A stretch of DNA of 64,000 nucleotides from Embleya scabrispora DSM 41855 (GTDB lineage: Bacteria > Actinomycetota > Actinomycetes > Streptomycetales > Streptomycetaceae), in NCBI RefSeq assembly GCF_000372745.1, contig NZ_KB889719.1, positions 124,001-188,000 of the forward strand, read 5' to 3'. The position numbers were made by a program, and so were the translations under genes. Each line of letters opens with the position of its first letter. Position 1 is the first letter of the stretch. Positions 9,179-17,736 of this stretch are shown here, piece after piece. Below the pieces are notes generated by a model that saw only the letters and a program-made list of their open reading frames with translations, was not told the DNA's origin and made no database searches.

Positions 9179-9937
9179 TCAGTCCCCCGATCCCCGCCGC
9201 CGGATCTTGTTCCCCAGCCACACCAGCGGGTCGTACTTGCGGTCCGCCACCCGCTCCTTCATCGGAATCAGTGCGTTGTCGGTGATGTGGATGTTCTCCG
9301 GACACACGTCGGTACAACACTTGGTGATGTTGCACAGACCCAGGCCGTGTTCCTCCTGGGCGGCCTTCTGCCGGTCCGCGACGTCCAGGGGGTGCATGTC
9401 CAACTCGGCGATCCGCATCAGGAAGCGGGGGCCGGAGAAGGCCGCCTTGTTGTCCTCGAAGTCACGGATGACGTGGCAGGTGTTCTGGCACAGGAAGCAC
9501 TCGATGCACTTGCGGAACTCCTGCGAACGTTCCACGTCGACCTGCTGCATCCGGTACTCGCCCGGCTTCAGGTCCGCCGGCGGCGTGAAGGAGGGCACCT
9601 GCCGGGCCTTGGCGTAGTTGAACGACACGTCGGTGACCAGGTCGCGGATCACCGGGAACGTGCGCATCGGGGTGACCGTGACCACCTCCTCCGGCGCGAA
9701 CGTGCTCATCCGCGTCATACACAGCAGCCGGGGGCGGCCGTTGATCTCGGCGCTGCACGAACCACACTTGCCCGCCTTGCAGTTCCAGCGCACCGCCAGA
9801 TCCGGGGCCTGGGTGGCCTGGAGGCGGTGGATGATGTCGAGGACGACCTCGCCCTCGTTCACCTCGACCTTGAAGTCGCGCAGCTCGCCGCCGTCGACAT
9901 CGCCGCGCCAGATGCGAAAGTCCGCCTTGTAGGACAT
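9179..9937 (-). CDS. sdhB: Succinate dehydrogenase/fumarate reductase iron-sulfur subunit
   Basis: The 252-residue subunit transfers electrons from the flavoprotein to quinone. Residues 50-75 carry the plant-type [2Fe-2S] ligands CKAGKCGSCSAEINGRPRLLC. The second half carries the [4Fe-4S] and [3Fe-4S] ligands (CIECFLCQNTC and CTDVCP). Its ATG overlaps the TGA of sdhA by one base (TGATG), indicating translational coupling. It is the last gene of the anchor-sdhA-sdhB operon and acts at the inner face of the membrane. Confidence 0.93.
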   Translation of the reverse strand: MSYKADFRIWRGDVDGGELRDFKVEVNEGEVVLDIIHRLQATQAPDLAVRWNCKAGKCGSCSAEINGRPRLLCMTRMSTFAPEEVVTVTPMRTFPVIRDLVTDVSFNYAKARQVPSFTPPADLKPGEYRMQQVDVERSQEFRKCIECFLCQNTCHVIRDFEDNKAAFSGPRFLMRIAELDMHPLDVADRQKAAQEEHGLGLCNITKCCTDVCPENIHITDNALIPMKERVADRKYDPLVWLGNKIRRRGSGD

Positions 9938-11865
9938 CAGCCGTCCTCCCCGGGAAGTTCTGCGTCGGTCAGGTACTTCTTCAGCTCGTCGCGCTCGAAG
10001 AGTTCGAGCAGGTCGGCGCGCATCGGCACGGCCTCGCTCCGGGTCAGGGTCACGGACAGGTGTTCCGCGTCGGGGTCGGCGATCGAGCACGCGAGTACCA
10101 CCCGACGCCACTGGGGCGACATCGCCGGGAAGTCGTCCCGGGTGTGTCCGCCGCGGCTCTCCTGGCGCTCCAGCGCCGAGCGCGCCACGCACTCGCAGAC
10201 CAGCAGCATGTTCCGCAGGTCCAGGGCCAGGTGCCAGCCCGGGTTGTACTGCCGATGGCCCTCCACGCCGGCCTTGGCCGCGCGGGCCTTGAGCTCCTCG
10301 AGGCGGGTCAGCGCCTCGGCCATCTCGCCCTCCCGGCGGATGATGCCGACCAGGTCGTTCATGGTCTGCTGGAGCTCCTGGTGGACCGTGTACGGGTTCT
10401 CCGCGCTCTCCGTGGCGAACGGTGCCAACGCCTCCGCCGCGGCCGCGTCGATCTGCTCCGGGGCCGCCTCGCGCCGCTCCTCGCCGAGCGCCTCGGCGTA
10501 GCGTGCCGCGTGCTCGCCCGCGCGTCGGCCGAACACCAGCAGGTCGGACAGCGAGTTGCCGCCGAGCCGATTGCTTCCGTGCATGCCACCGGCGACCTCG
10601 CCGGCCGCGTACAGGCCGAGCACGCCCGGCGTCGCGGCGGTGTCCGGGTCCACCGCGATCCCGCCCATCACGTAGTGGCAGGTGGGTCCGACCTCCATCG
10701 CCTCGGCGGTGATGTCCACGTCCGCCAGTTCCTTGAACTGGTGGTACATCGACGGCAGTTTGCGACGGATCTCCTCGGTGCCGCCCGCCATCCGGCCGAC
10801 CACGGTCAGGAACACCCCGCCGTGCGGGGAGCCGCGGCCCGCCTTGACCTCGGAGTTGATCGCGCGCGCCACCTCGTCCCTGGGCAGCAGTTCGGGCGGG
10901 CGCTTGTTGTTCTCCTGGTCGGTGTACCAACGATCGCCCTCGGCCTCGGACTTGGCGTACTTCTCCTTGAACACGTCCGGGATGTAGTCGAACATGAAGC
11001 GCTTGCCCTCGGAGTTGAGCAGCACCCCGCCGTCGCCGCGCACCGACTCGGTGACCAGGATGCCCTTCACCGACGGCGGCCAGACCATGCCGGTGGGGTG
11101 GAACTGGACGAACTCCATGTTGATCAGCGGTGCCCCCGCGAGCAGCGCGAGGGCCTGCCCGTCGCCGGTGTACTCCCACGAGTTCGAGGTCACCTTGAAG
11201 CCCTTGCCGATCCCGCCCGTGGCGAGCACGACGGCCGGTGCGTCGAAGACGGTGAAGCGGCCCGACTCGCGCCAGTAGCCGAACGCGCCGGTGATCCGGT
11301 TGCCGGTGTCGGAACCGGCGTCCGGGACGGTCAACAGGCGGGTGATGGTGCACTCCTGGAAGACCTTGAGCCGCGCCTCGGGATCGCCGAACTCGCGCTC
11401 GTCCTGCTGTTGCAGGGCGACGATCTGCTGCTGGAGGGTGCGGATCAGTTCCAGCCCGGTGCGGTCGCCGACGTGCGCCAGCCGCGGGTACTCGTGGCCA
11501 CCGAAGTTGCGCTGGCTGATCCGACCGTCCGCGGTGCGATCGAACAGCGCGCCCCAGGACTCCAACTCCCAGACCCGGTCCGGGGCTTCCTTGGCGTGCA
11601 GTTCGGCCATCCGCCAGTGGTTGAGAAACTTTCCGCCACGCATCGTGTCGCGGAAGTGCACCTTCCAGCTGTCCTGCGAGTTCACGTTGCCCATCGAGGC
11701 GGCGATCCCGCCCTCGGCCATCACCGTGTGGGCCTTGCCGAACAGCGACTTGCAGACGACGGCGGTGCGCAGGCCGCGCGTGCGGGCCTCGATCGCGGCT
11801 CGCAACCCGGCGCCGCCCGCGCCGATCACGACCACGTCGTACGAATGACGTTCCACTTCGGACAC
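9937..11865 (-). CDS. sdhA: Succinate dehydrogenase/fumarate reductase flavoprotein subunit
   Basis: This 642-residue catalytic subunit oxidises succinate to fumarate using covalently bound FAD. It has the N-terminal dinucleotide fold VVVIGAGGAGLRAAIEA, the FAD-histidine region KAHTVMAEGGIAASMGN, the substrate and FAD loops (FVQFHPTGM; GSNRLGGNSLSDLLVFGRRAG) and the C-terminal domain. The GTG start follows an AGGAG Shine-Dalgarno. It is 70 bases downstream of the cytochrome b gene and overlaps sdhB. Confidence 0.95.
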   Translation of the reverse strand: MSEVERHSYDVVVIGAGGAGLRAAIEARTRGLRTAVVCKSLFGKAHTVMAEGGIAASMGNVNSQDSWKVHFRDTMRGGKFLNHWRMAELHAKEAPDRVWELESWGALFDRTADGRISQRNFGGHEYPRLAHVGDRTGLELIRTLQQQIVALQQQDEREFGDPEARLKVFQECTITRLLTVPDAGSDTGNRITGAFGYWRESGRFTVFDAPAVVLATGGIGKGFKVTSNSWEYTGDGQALALLAGAPLINMEFVQFHPTGMVWPPSVKGILVTESVRGDGGVLLNSEGKRFMFDYIPDVFKEKYAKSEAEGDRWYTDQENNKRPPELLPRDEVARAINSEVKAGRGSPHGGVFLTVVGRMAGGTEEIRRKLPSMYHQFKELADVDITAEAMEVGPTCHYVMGGIAVDPDTAATPGVLGLYAAGEVAGGMHGSNRLGGNSLSDLLVFGRRAGEHAARYAEALGEERREAAPEQIDAAAAEALAPFATESAENPYTVHQELQQTMNDLVGIIRREGEMAEALTRLEELKARAAKAGVEGHRQYNPGWHLALDLRNMLLVCECVARSALERQESRGGHTRDDFPAMSPQWRRVVLACSIADPDAEHLSVTLTRSEAVPMRADLLELFERDELKKYLTDAELPGEDG

Positions 11866-11935
11866 GAGGGCAACTCCTGTACTGGGCTGGGCATGTGTAC
11901 GGGTCGGGCAGGTGGGGCCGGGGGCGAGCCGGTGC

Positions 11936-12757
11936 TCAGAAGAAGCGGGGGTCGTCGAAGGCGTTGCTCGCGACCAGGTACACGTACAGATCGGCCAGCG
12001 CGACGCTGAACAGCGAGGCCCAGGCCAGTTCCATGTGCCGGCCGTTGAGCCTGCTGACGAAGCCCCAGAAGCGGTAGCGCACCGGGTGCTCGGAGAAGTG
12101 CTTGAGCTTGCCGCCGACGATGTGCCGGCACGAGTGGCAGGAGAGCGTGTACGCCCAGATCAGCAGCACGTTCGCGAGCAGCACCAGGGTGCCGAGCCCC
12201 ATGTGTCCCCAGGCCCCGTGCTCGTCGCGGAACGCGATCAGCACGTCCCAGGACAGGATCACCGCCACCACGGCGGCGAAGTAGAAGAAGTAGCGGTGGA
12301 TGTTCTGCATGATCAGCGGGAACCGGGTCTCGCCTGTGTACTTGCCGCGCGGCTCGGGGACCGCGCACGCCGACGGCGATGCCCAGAAGCCCCGGTAGTA
12401 CGCCTTGCGGTAGTAGTAGCAGGTCAGCCGAAAGCCCAGCGGGAAGATCAGGATCAGCAGCGCCGGGGACATCCCCCACCAGTCGCCGAACAGCGGCGCG
12501 TTCGCGCTCATCGGCATGCTGTCGCACTTGGACGCCAGACACGGCGAGTAGAACGGCGACACGTACGGCTCGGCGAAGTAGTCGTCGTTCGCGAACGCGC
12601 GCCAGGTCGAGTAGACGATGAACGCGGACAGGATGGCCACCGTCACCGCCGGCGAGAGCCACCAGCGGTCCGTGCGCAGATGTCGGGCCTGGATCCGGGC
12701 CCGGCCGGGCGCGTTGGTGCCGGTACCGCCGGCGGGTCCCGTCGTCCCTGTAGCCAA
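11936..12757 (-). CDS. Succinate dehydrogenase cytochrome b/membrane anchor subunit
   Basis: The 273-residue integral membrane protein has about five hydrophobic helices (AVTVAILSAFIVYSTW, SPALLILIFPLGFRL, YFFYFAAVVAVILSWDVL, LGTLVLLANVLLIWAYTL, LFSVALADLYVYLV) with histidines in NIHRYFFY and SCHSCRHIV that could ligate haem. It is not like classical SdhC/SdhD, but this kind of single large anchor accompanies sdhA-sdhB in actinobacteria. The start is a TTG at 12757 with a GGAAGGTG Shine-Dalgarno that also contains the stop codon of the upstream gene. Confidence 0.82.
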   Translation of the reverse strand: MATGTTGPAGGTGTNAPGRARIQARHLRTDRWWLSPAVTVAILSAFIVYSTWRAFANDDYFAEPYVSPFYSPCLASKCDSMPMSANAPLFGDWWGMSPALLILIFPLGFRLTCYYYRKAYYRGFWASPSACAVPEPRGKYTGETRFPLIMQNIHRYFFYFAAVVAVILSWDVLIAFRDEHGAWGHMGLGTLVLLANVLLIWAYTLSCHSCRHIVGGKLKHFSEHPVRYRFWGFVSRLNGRHMELAWASLFSVALADLYVYLVASNAFDDPRFF

Positions 12758-12761
12758 GACG

Positions 12762-13151
12762 TCACCTTCCTGTCCGGCGGGACGGGCGCATGCCGCCCAC
12801 GCCTTCGTCGTCCGCGTCCGCGAAGAGGATCGGGTCGTAAGGCAGGTCGGACATCACTTCGGTCGGCGTCGGGACGGGAGCGACCGCCGGTTCGTTCTCG
12901 GCGACCGTCTCGGCCAGGAAGCCGAGACTGGTCCGTGCCCGTTCCACGTCGTCGCTGAGTCTGCGGACGCCGTACGTGTCGCCGAGCGTGCGGCGCAAAG
13001 CGCGCACCGCGCGTGTCAGATCGTCGAGCCTGCGCCTGGCCTGGGCCAGGTCCTCGTGCGCCCGAGTCGTCAAGATCGCGCTCACCTCCTGCTTTTCCGG
13101 CGCCACGTCGTCGGGGGCCGGGGGATGGGGATGGTGTTGCGGACTTGCCAT
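12762..13151 (-). CDS. Small hypothetical protein leading the sdh operon
   Basis: This 129-residue protein has a proline/histidine-rich start (MASPQHHPHPPAPDDV), a predicted helical middle (about residues 30-85, TTRAHEDLAQARRRLDDLTRAVRALRRTL) compatible with a short coiled coil, and an acidic tail. I do not recognise a family. Its stop lies inside the ribosome binding site of the cytochrome b anchor gene, four bases from that start, so it is probably co-transcribed and coupled to it. Whether it functions with the dehydrogenase is unknown. Confidence 0.6.
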   Translation of the reverse strand: MASPQHHPHPPAPDDVAPEKQEVSAILTTRAHEDLAQARRRLDDLTRAVRALRRTLGDTYGVRRLSDDVERARTSLGFLAETVAENEPAVAPVPTPTEVMSDLPYDPILFADADDEGVGGMRPSRRTGR

Positions 13152-13261
13152 TGATTCCCGAGGTGGGAACGTCGGCAGTCTGGCGCGAACGATCAATCGA
13201 TGGAAAGTGTTTCGCGGATCTGATGGGTCACAGATCGGGAAAACATGATCACCGATACAAA

Positions 13262-13309
13262 GATCACCGGAATTCGATCTTCAGGGAGCAAGATCGAATT
13301 CCGGTGATC
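13262..13309 (-). terminator. Perfect 20-bp hairpin between the TPR-like gene and the sdh operon
   Basis: Arms 13262-13281 and 13290-13309 are perfect reverse complements (GATCACCGG at one end, CCGGTGATC at the other) with an 8-base loop. On the minus strand it follows the TPR-like gene by about 50 bases and is followed by TTTGTATCGG, so it could terminate that gene. It is unusually A/T-rich for this genome and precedes the sdh operon, so a regulatory role is also possible. Confidence 0.55.
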
Positions 13310-13358
13310 AGGGCCAACGGGGTTCGAGGGTCGCGGCAGGGCTTGAAAAAATCGAGGT

Positions 13359-14168
13359 TTAATGATCTTCCGAGCGCAATGTGGCGGCCGGGCTGGATTC
13401 CACCCGGGCGCGGGTTGCGATGATGCGGGGGCGGCCCGGAAGAATTCCCTCGGCTTCGACGAGCGCCGTGCGGGCGGCGCTGATATCGCCCGCGGCACAG
13501 ACACACAGCGCGAAAGTGCACAAGGCGTCGGCGTGCCCGGCGCGAGACGACCGCTTTTCGACCGCGACAAGGCGTTTGGCGGCCCGTACCGCCTTCGTCG
13601 CGTTTCCGTGCAACACCATCAGCAGCGGCTCGTCGTCCTCGGCCTCGAAGCGGATGGTGGCACCCGACGGGTGCCGGTAGGAATCGTCGGGTTTGCGCAG
13701 CGCCTCTTCGGCGGCGGCCAGGTTGTCCGCGAGCGGCACCGTGCCCATGATCAGCGCCTGCACCATCACCTCGCCGAACAGCGCGCGGGCGGTGTCCCAG
13801 GCGGGGTGGCTCGGGCCGATCCGGTCCAGGTAGGCCCGGGCGACCGCGGCCGCGGCCGCGTCGTCGGCGTGTGCCTCCAGCGACTGGACCCGCGCGAAAG
13901 TGCGATAGGGCTCACTTTCGGGCCCCTCGGGGATCAGATCGGCCAATTGTTCGACCATTGCCACATCCCCGTCGCGATACGCCTCGGTGGCCCGCTCGTA
14001 GAGCAGCCGGGCCCGCCCCGCCGGAGTGCCCTGATCGGACGGCGCGGGCGTCGCGTCGGCCCCCATATCGGATGGAACGGGGCCAAAGGTCCCGTCCGGC
14101 CGGTCGGCGGCCCGCCTGGACCACCGCTTGCGGATTCGCTCGTTGAAGGACTCGCCAGACTCGCTCAC
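13359..14168 (-). CDS. TPR-like hypothetical protein
   Basis: This 269-residue cytoplasmic protein has a basic N-terminus ([17 protein letters not shown]) and then paired helices with TPR-like spacing ([98 protein letters not shown]). No enzymatic motif is visible. The GTG at 14168 is the start that avoids a long low-complexity upstream extension. It is transcribed divergently from typA across about 200 bases. Confidence 0.65.
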   Translation of the reverse strand: MSESGESFNERIRKRWSRRAADRPDGTFGPVPSDMGADATPAPSDQGTPAGRARLLYERATEAYRDGDVAMVEQLADLIPEGPESEPYRTFARVQSLEAHADDAAAAAVARAYLDRIGPSHPAWDTARALFGEVMVQALIMGTVPLADNLAAAEEALRKPDDSYRHPSGATIRFEAEDDEPLLMVLHGNATKAVRAAKRLVAVEKRSSRAGHADALCTFALCVCAAGDISAARTALVEAEGILPGRPRIIATRARVESSPAATLRSEDH

Positions 14169-14370
14169 ACCTACGGATTCTGCCCTGTGGGCCGCTCGAA
14201 CGGCGGCCGGCGGGCGCCGGGACCGAGCGGAGGACGCTCCTCCCCGTACGATTGACCTTGGCGCCGAGGAGGCAGGCCGGTTCGTGCGATGCCCATCGCG
14301 CGGCGGAGGAGGCCCACGGATCGCCAGCCCGTCCGTAGCATCCCCGACTGAAGCCGAGAGACACGCAGCC

Positions 14371-16236
14371 GTGCCCACGCGCCATGACATCCGCAACGTC
14401 GCCATCGTCGCCCACGTCGACCACGGCAAGACCACCCTCGTCGACGCCATGCTGAAGCAGGCGGGCACGTTCAGTGCCCACCATCAGATGGACGACCGGG
14501 TGATGGACTCCAACGACCTGGAGCGCGAGAAGGGCATCACCATTCTCGCGAAGAACACCGCCGTCGCCTATCACCCCAAGGACGGTGGCCCCACGGTCAC
14601 CATCAACATCATCGACACGCCCGGCCACGCCGACTTCGGCGGAGAGGTGGAGCGCGGCCTGTCGATGGTGGACGGTGTCGTGCTGCTCGTCGACGCTTCG
14701 GAAGGCCCGCTCCCGCAGACGCGTTTCGTGCTCCGCAAGGCGCTCGCGGCGAAGATGCCGGTCATCCTGTGCATCAACAAGGTCGACCGTCCCGACTCGC
14801 GCATCTCCGAGGTCGTCGACGAGACCTACGAGCTGTTCATGGACCTGGACGCGACCGAGGAGCAGATCGAGTTCCCCATCGTCTACGCGTGCGCGCGGGA
14901 CGGTGTGGCCACCCTCGTGCGTCCCGCGGACGGCACCGTGCCGACCGACAGCGACAGCCTGGAGCCGTTCTTCCAGGCCATCCTGGACTCCATCCCGGCC
15001 CCGGAGTACGACGAGGGCGCGCCGCTCCAGGCGCACGTGACCAACCTGGACGCGTCCAACTTCCTCGGCCGGATCGCGCTGTGCCGTGTGCACCAGGGCA
15101 CCATCCGCAAGGGCCAGCAGGCCGCGTGGTGCCGGCACGACGGCACCATCGAGCGGGTCAAGATCACCGAGCTGCTGATGACCGACCAGCTCGAGCGCAA
15201 GCCCGCCGAGGAGGCCGGCCCCGGCGACATCATCGCCATCGCCGGCATCCCGGAGATCATGATCGGCGACACCATCGCCGACCCCGAGGACCCGCGTCCG
15301 CTGCCGCTGATCACCGTGGACGAGCCCGCGATCTCGATGACCATCGGTACCAACTCCTCGCCGCTGGTGGGCAAGGGCGGCAAGGGCCACAAGGTCACCG
15401 CCCGCCTGGTGAAGGACCGCCTGGAGCGCGAACTGGTCGGCAACGTGTCGCTGCGTGTGCTGCCCACCGAGCGTCCCGACACGTGGGAGGTCCAGGGCCG
15501 CGGCGAGCTCGCGCTGGCGATCCTGGTGGAGACCATGCGCCGGGAGGGCTTCGAGCTCACCGTGGGCAAGCCGCAGGTGGTCACCCGCGAGGTGAACGGC
15601 AAGATCCACGAGCCGGTCGAGCGGCTGACCATCGACTCGCCCGAGGAGTACCTCGGCGCGATCACCCAGCTCCTGGCGTCCCGCAAGGGCCGTATGGAGA
15701 CCATGACCAACCACGGCACCGGCTGGATCCGGATGGAGTTCGTGGTGCCCGCGCGCGGCCTGATCGGCTTCCGCACCGAGTTCCTCACGGACACTCGGGG
15801 CACCGGCATCGCGCACAGCGTGCACGAGGGCTACGAGCCGTGGTTCGGCGAGATTCGGACCCGCAACAACGGCTCGCTGGTCGCCGACCGCGCGGGTGTC
15901 GCGACGCCGTTCGCGATGATGAACCTGCAGGAGCGCGGCCAGATGTTCGTCGAGCCGACCACCGAGGTGTACGAGGGCATGATCGTCGGCGAGAACTCGC
16001 GCGCCGACGACATGGACGTCAACATCACCAAGGAGAAGAAGCTCACCAACATGCGCTCGTCGACCTCCGACGAGACCGAGAAGCTGATCCCGCCGCGCAA
16101 GCTCTCGCTGGAGCAGGCGCTGGAGTTCTGCCGTGAGGACGAGTGCATCGAGGTGACCCCGGAGACCGTGCGCATCCGCAAGGTCGTTCTCGATCAGAAG
16201 GAGCGTGGCCGCTCGGCCTCGCGCGCCAAGCGCTGA
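14371..16236 (+). CDS. typA: Translational GTPase TypA/BipA
   Basis: The 621-residue GTPase binds the ribosome and supports growth under stress. G motifs are all present: AHVDHGKTT (G1), EREKGITI (G2), [12 protein letters not shown] (G3), NKVDRPD (G4). They are followed by the elongation-factor-like domains and the TypA-specific C-terminus rich in basic residues. The GTG at 14371 gives [20 protein letters not shown], matching family N-termini. A strong terminator follows at 16272. Its placement before a bldK-like importer matches streptomycete gene order. Confidence 0.95.
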   Translation: MPTRHDIRNVAIVAHVDHGKTTLVDAMLKQAGTFSAHHQMDDRVMDSNDLEREKGITILAKNTAVAYHPKDGGPTVTINIIDTPGHADFGGEVERGLSMVDGVVLLVDASEGPLPQTRFVLRKALAAKMPVILCINKVDRPDSRISEVVDETYELFMDLDATEEQIEFPIVYACARDGVATLVRPADGTVPTDSDSLEPFFQAILDSIPAPEYDEGAPLQAHVTNLDASNFLGRIALCRVHQGTIRKGQQAAWCRHDGTIERVKITELLMTDQLERKPAEEAGPGDIIAIAGIPEIMIGDTIADPEDPRPLPLITVDEPAISMTIGTNSSPLVGKGGKGHKVTARLVKDRLERELVGNVSLRVLPTERPDTWEVQGRGELALAILVETMRREGFELTVGKPQVVTREVNGKIHEPVERLTIDSPEEYLGAITQLLASRKGRMETMTNHGTGWIRMEFVVPARGLIGFRTEFLTDTRGTGIAHSVHEGYEPWFGEIRTRNNGSLVADRAGVATPFAMMNLQERGQMFVEPTTEVYEGMIVGENSRADDMDVNITKEKKLTNMRSSTSDETEKLIPPRKLSLEQALEFCREDECIEVTPETVRIRKVVLDQKERGRSASRAKR

Positions 16237-16271
16237 TCGGTTGACGGTCGCCTTCGCGCGACCCGAAACGA

Positions 16272-16311
16272 GCCGGTGACCTGCGGTCGAACCCGCAGGT
16301 CACCGGCTTTT
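16272..16311 (+). terminator. Rho-independent terminator of typA
   Basis: A perfect stem begins GCCGGTGACCTGCGG and closes with its complement ending GTCACCGGC at 16307, followed by TTTT. It lies 36 bases after the typA stop. Confidence 0.85.
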
Positions 16312-16376
16312 CGCATGCTGAGACCAAGTCGATATCTTTGCCCGGTTATATTCGTTATGTTGGCTATGTGCGCGAA

Positions 16377-16398
16377 ATAATCGATCAATAATCGATCA
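16377..16398. repeat. Two tandem copies of ATAATCGATCA before the bldK-like operon
   Basis: ATAATCGATCA occurs at 16377-16387 and again at 16388-16398 without a gap. An 11-base period places both copies on the same DNA face, the usual layout for cooperative regulator binding. It lies about 165 bases upstream of the first permease start. Confidence 0.5.
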
Positions 16399-16561
16399 AC
16401 TTCGAAGTTCCAAAGAAACGCAAATGTTAATTACTTTTCGTTTCAAGGTTTACTCTGACTGCCTCTTGACGTCCGGGTAATTGGGTTGCGAGAGTCCGTG
16501 CGGCCACCAAACCAAACGGCACCCGGTCGAACCCGACCTCACCTCGGGGGTATTTGCGGCA

Positions 16562-17605
16562 ATGACCATGCAACCCCAGCTGGTCCCGGAAGCGGGCGGA
16601 CCCTCGGCTTCAGGGGAACCCGGCGCGATGCTCGACAAGACGGGCGTCGGCGCCGTACCGAAAGAGATCGTGGGGCGTTCGCCGAGCCAACTGGCCTGGC
16701 GGCGCTTTCGCAAGGATCGTATCGGTATGGTCTCGACGGCCATAGTGGTTTTCTTTTTCGTGGTCGCTTTCGCCGCGCCCTTGATCTCGAAGCTGTACGG
16801 CAAGAACCCTTACACGCGTTACGGCCAGACCGAGCCCGGGCTGCTCAACTCCCGCGGCTTCCCGATCGCGCCCAACGGCGGCATGTCCGGGGACTACTGG
16901 TTCGGCATCGAGCCGACGCTGGGTCGGGACGTGCTGACCCAGCTCGTCTACGGCATCCGGACCTCCCTGCTGCTCGCGATCATCGTGGTCCTGATCGTCA
17001 CGATCACGGGCACCATCCTGGGGATCACGGCCGGCTACCTCGGCGGCCGGACCGACTACGTGATCAGTCGGGTCATCGACACCCTCCTGGCGATGCCCTC
17101 ACAGCTGTTCTTCATCGCCTTCACGCCGATCGCCCTGGCACTGTTCGTGAGCGACCGCGAGACCACGCCGACCTGGCTCAGGGCCATGGCGCTGATCATC
17201 GTGCTGTCGCTCTTCGGCTGGTGCCGGATCGCCCGCATCCTGCGTGGGCAGGTGTTGTCGATGCGTGAGCGCGAGTTCATCGAAGCCGCCAAGATCAGCG
17301 GCGCGAGTTCCAGGCGGATCATCTTTCGCGAGCTCCTGCCCAACCTGTGGACCCCGATCCTGATCGTCGCGACGATCGAGGTGCCGACCTACGTCACCAC
17401 CGAGGCCGCACTCTCCTTCCTCGGCGTCGGCATGACGGAGCCGACCCCCGACTGGGGCCGGATGATCCACAAGGGCTTCGAGAACATGCAGAGCGACGTC
17501 ACGTACATGGCCTTCCCGGCCGCCGCGATGGTGATCTTCGTGCTCGCCTTCAACCTCTTCGGCGACTCGGTTCGCGACGCGCTGGACCCCAAGGCCAACC
17601 GGTAA
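16562..17605 (+). CDS. bldKA: Oligopeptide ABC transporter permease (DppC type), BldKA-like
   Basis: This 347-residue inner-membrane permease belongs to the DppC/OppC group. It has an N-terminal hydrophobic helix (MVSTAIVVFFFVVAFAAPLI), a periplasmic loop, then about five helices and the EAA loop (REREFIEAAKISGASSRRIIFRELLPNL) that docks on the ATPases. It is the first gene of a permease, binding protein, permease, ATPase, ATPase series directly after typA. That is the order of the streptomycete bldK locus, whose importer takes up an extracellular peptide needed for aerial growth. The symbol rests on this order plus family membership. Confidence 0.75.
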   Translation: MTMQPQLVPEAGGPSASGEPGAMLDKTGVGAVPKEIVGRSPSQLAWRRFRKDRIGMVSTAIVVFFFVVAFAAPLISKLYGKNPYTRYGQTEPGLLNSRGFPIAPNGGMSGDYWFGIEPTLGRDVLTQLVYGIRTSLLLAIIVVLIVTITGTILGITAGYLGGRTDYVISRVIDTLLAMPSQLFFIAFTPIALALFVSDRETTPTWLRAMALIIVLSLFGWCRIARILRGQVLSMREREFIEAAKISGASSRRIIFRELLPNLWTPILIVATIEVPTYVTTEAALSFLGVGMTEPTPDWGRMIHKGFENMQSDVTYMAFPAAAMVIFVLAFNLFGDSVRDALDPKANR

Positions 17606-17736
17606 CGGGCAGCGGTCGTCCCCGGGTCGACGCGCATCAACCGCATCCTGTCGCGGCCTTCAAGTCTGCTTCTGGCACTTCCTGCACGCCGTAAAGCACA
17701 GCCGGGTGAACCCGGATTTTCTGATGAGGGGATTAC

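Larger units (their letters stand above)
16237..16561. other. Intergenic region: terminator, then A/T-rich leader of the peptide importer
   Basis: After the typA terminator the base composition falls sharply (about 16320-16460 is the most A/T-rich stretch of the first 17 kb). It contains an 11-bp tandem repeat at 16377-16398. A TTGACG hexamer lies at 16466, but no convincing -10 partner follows. No gene is visible. It probably holds the promoter and regulatory sites of the five-gene importer operon. Confidence 0.5.
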
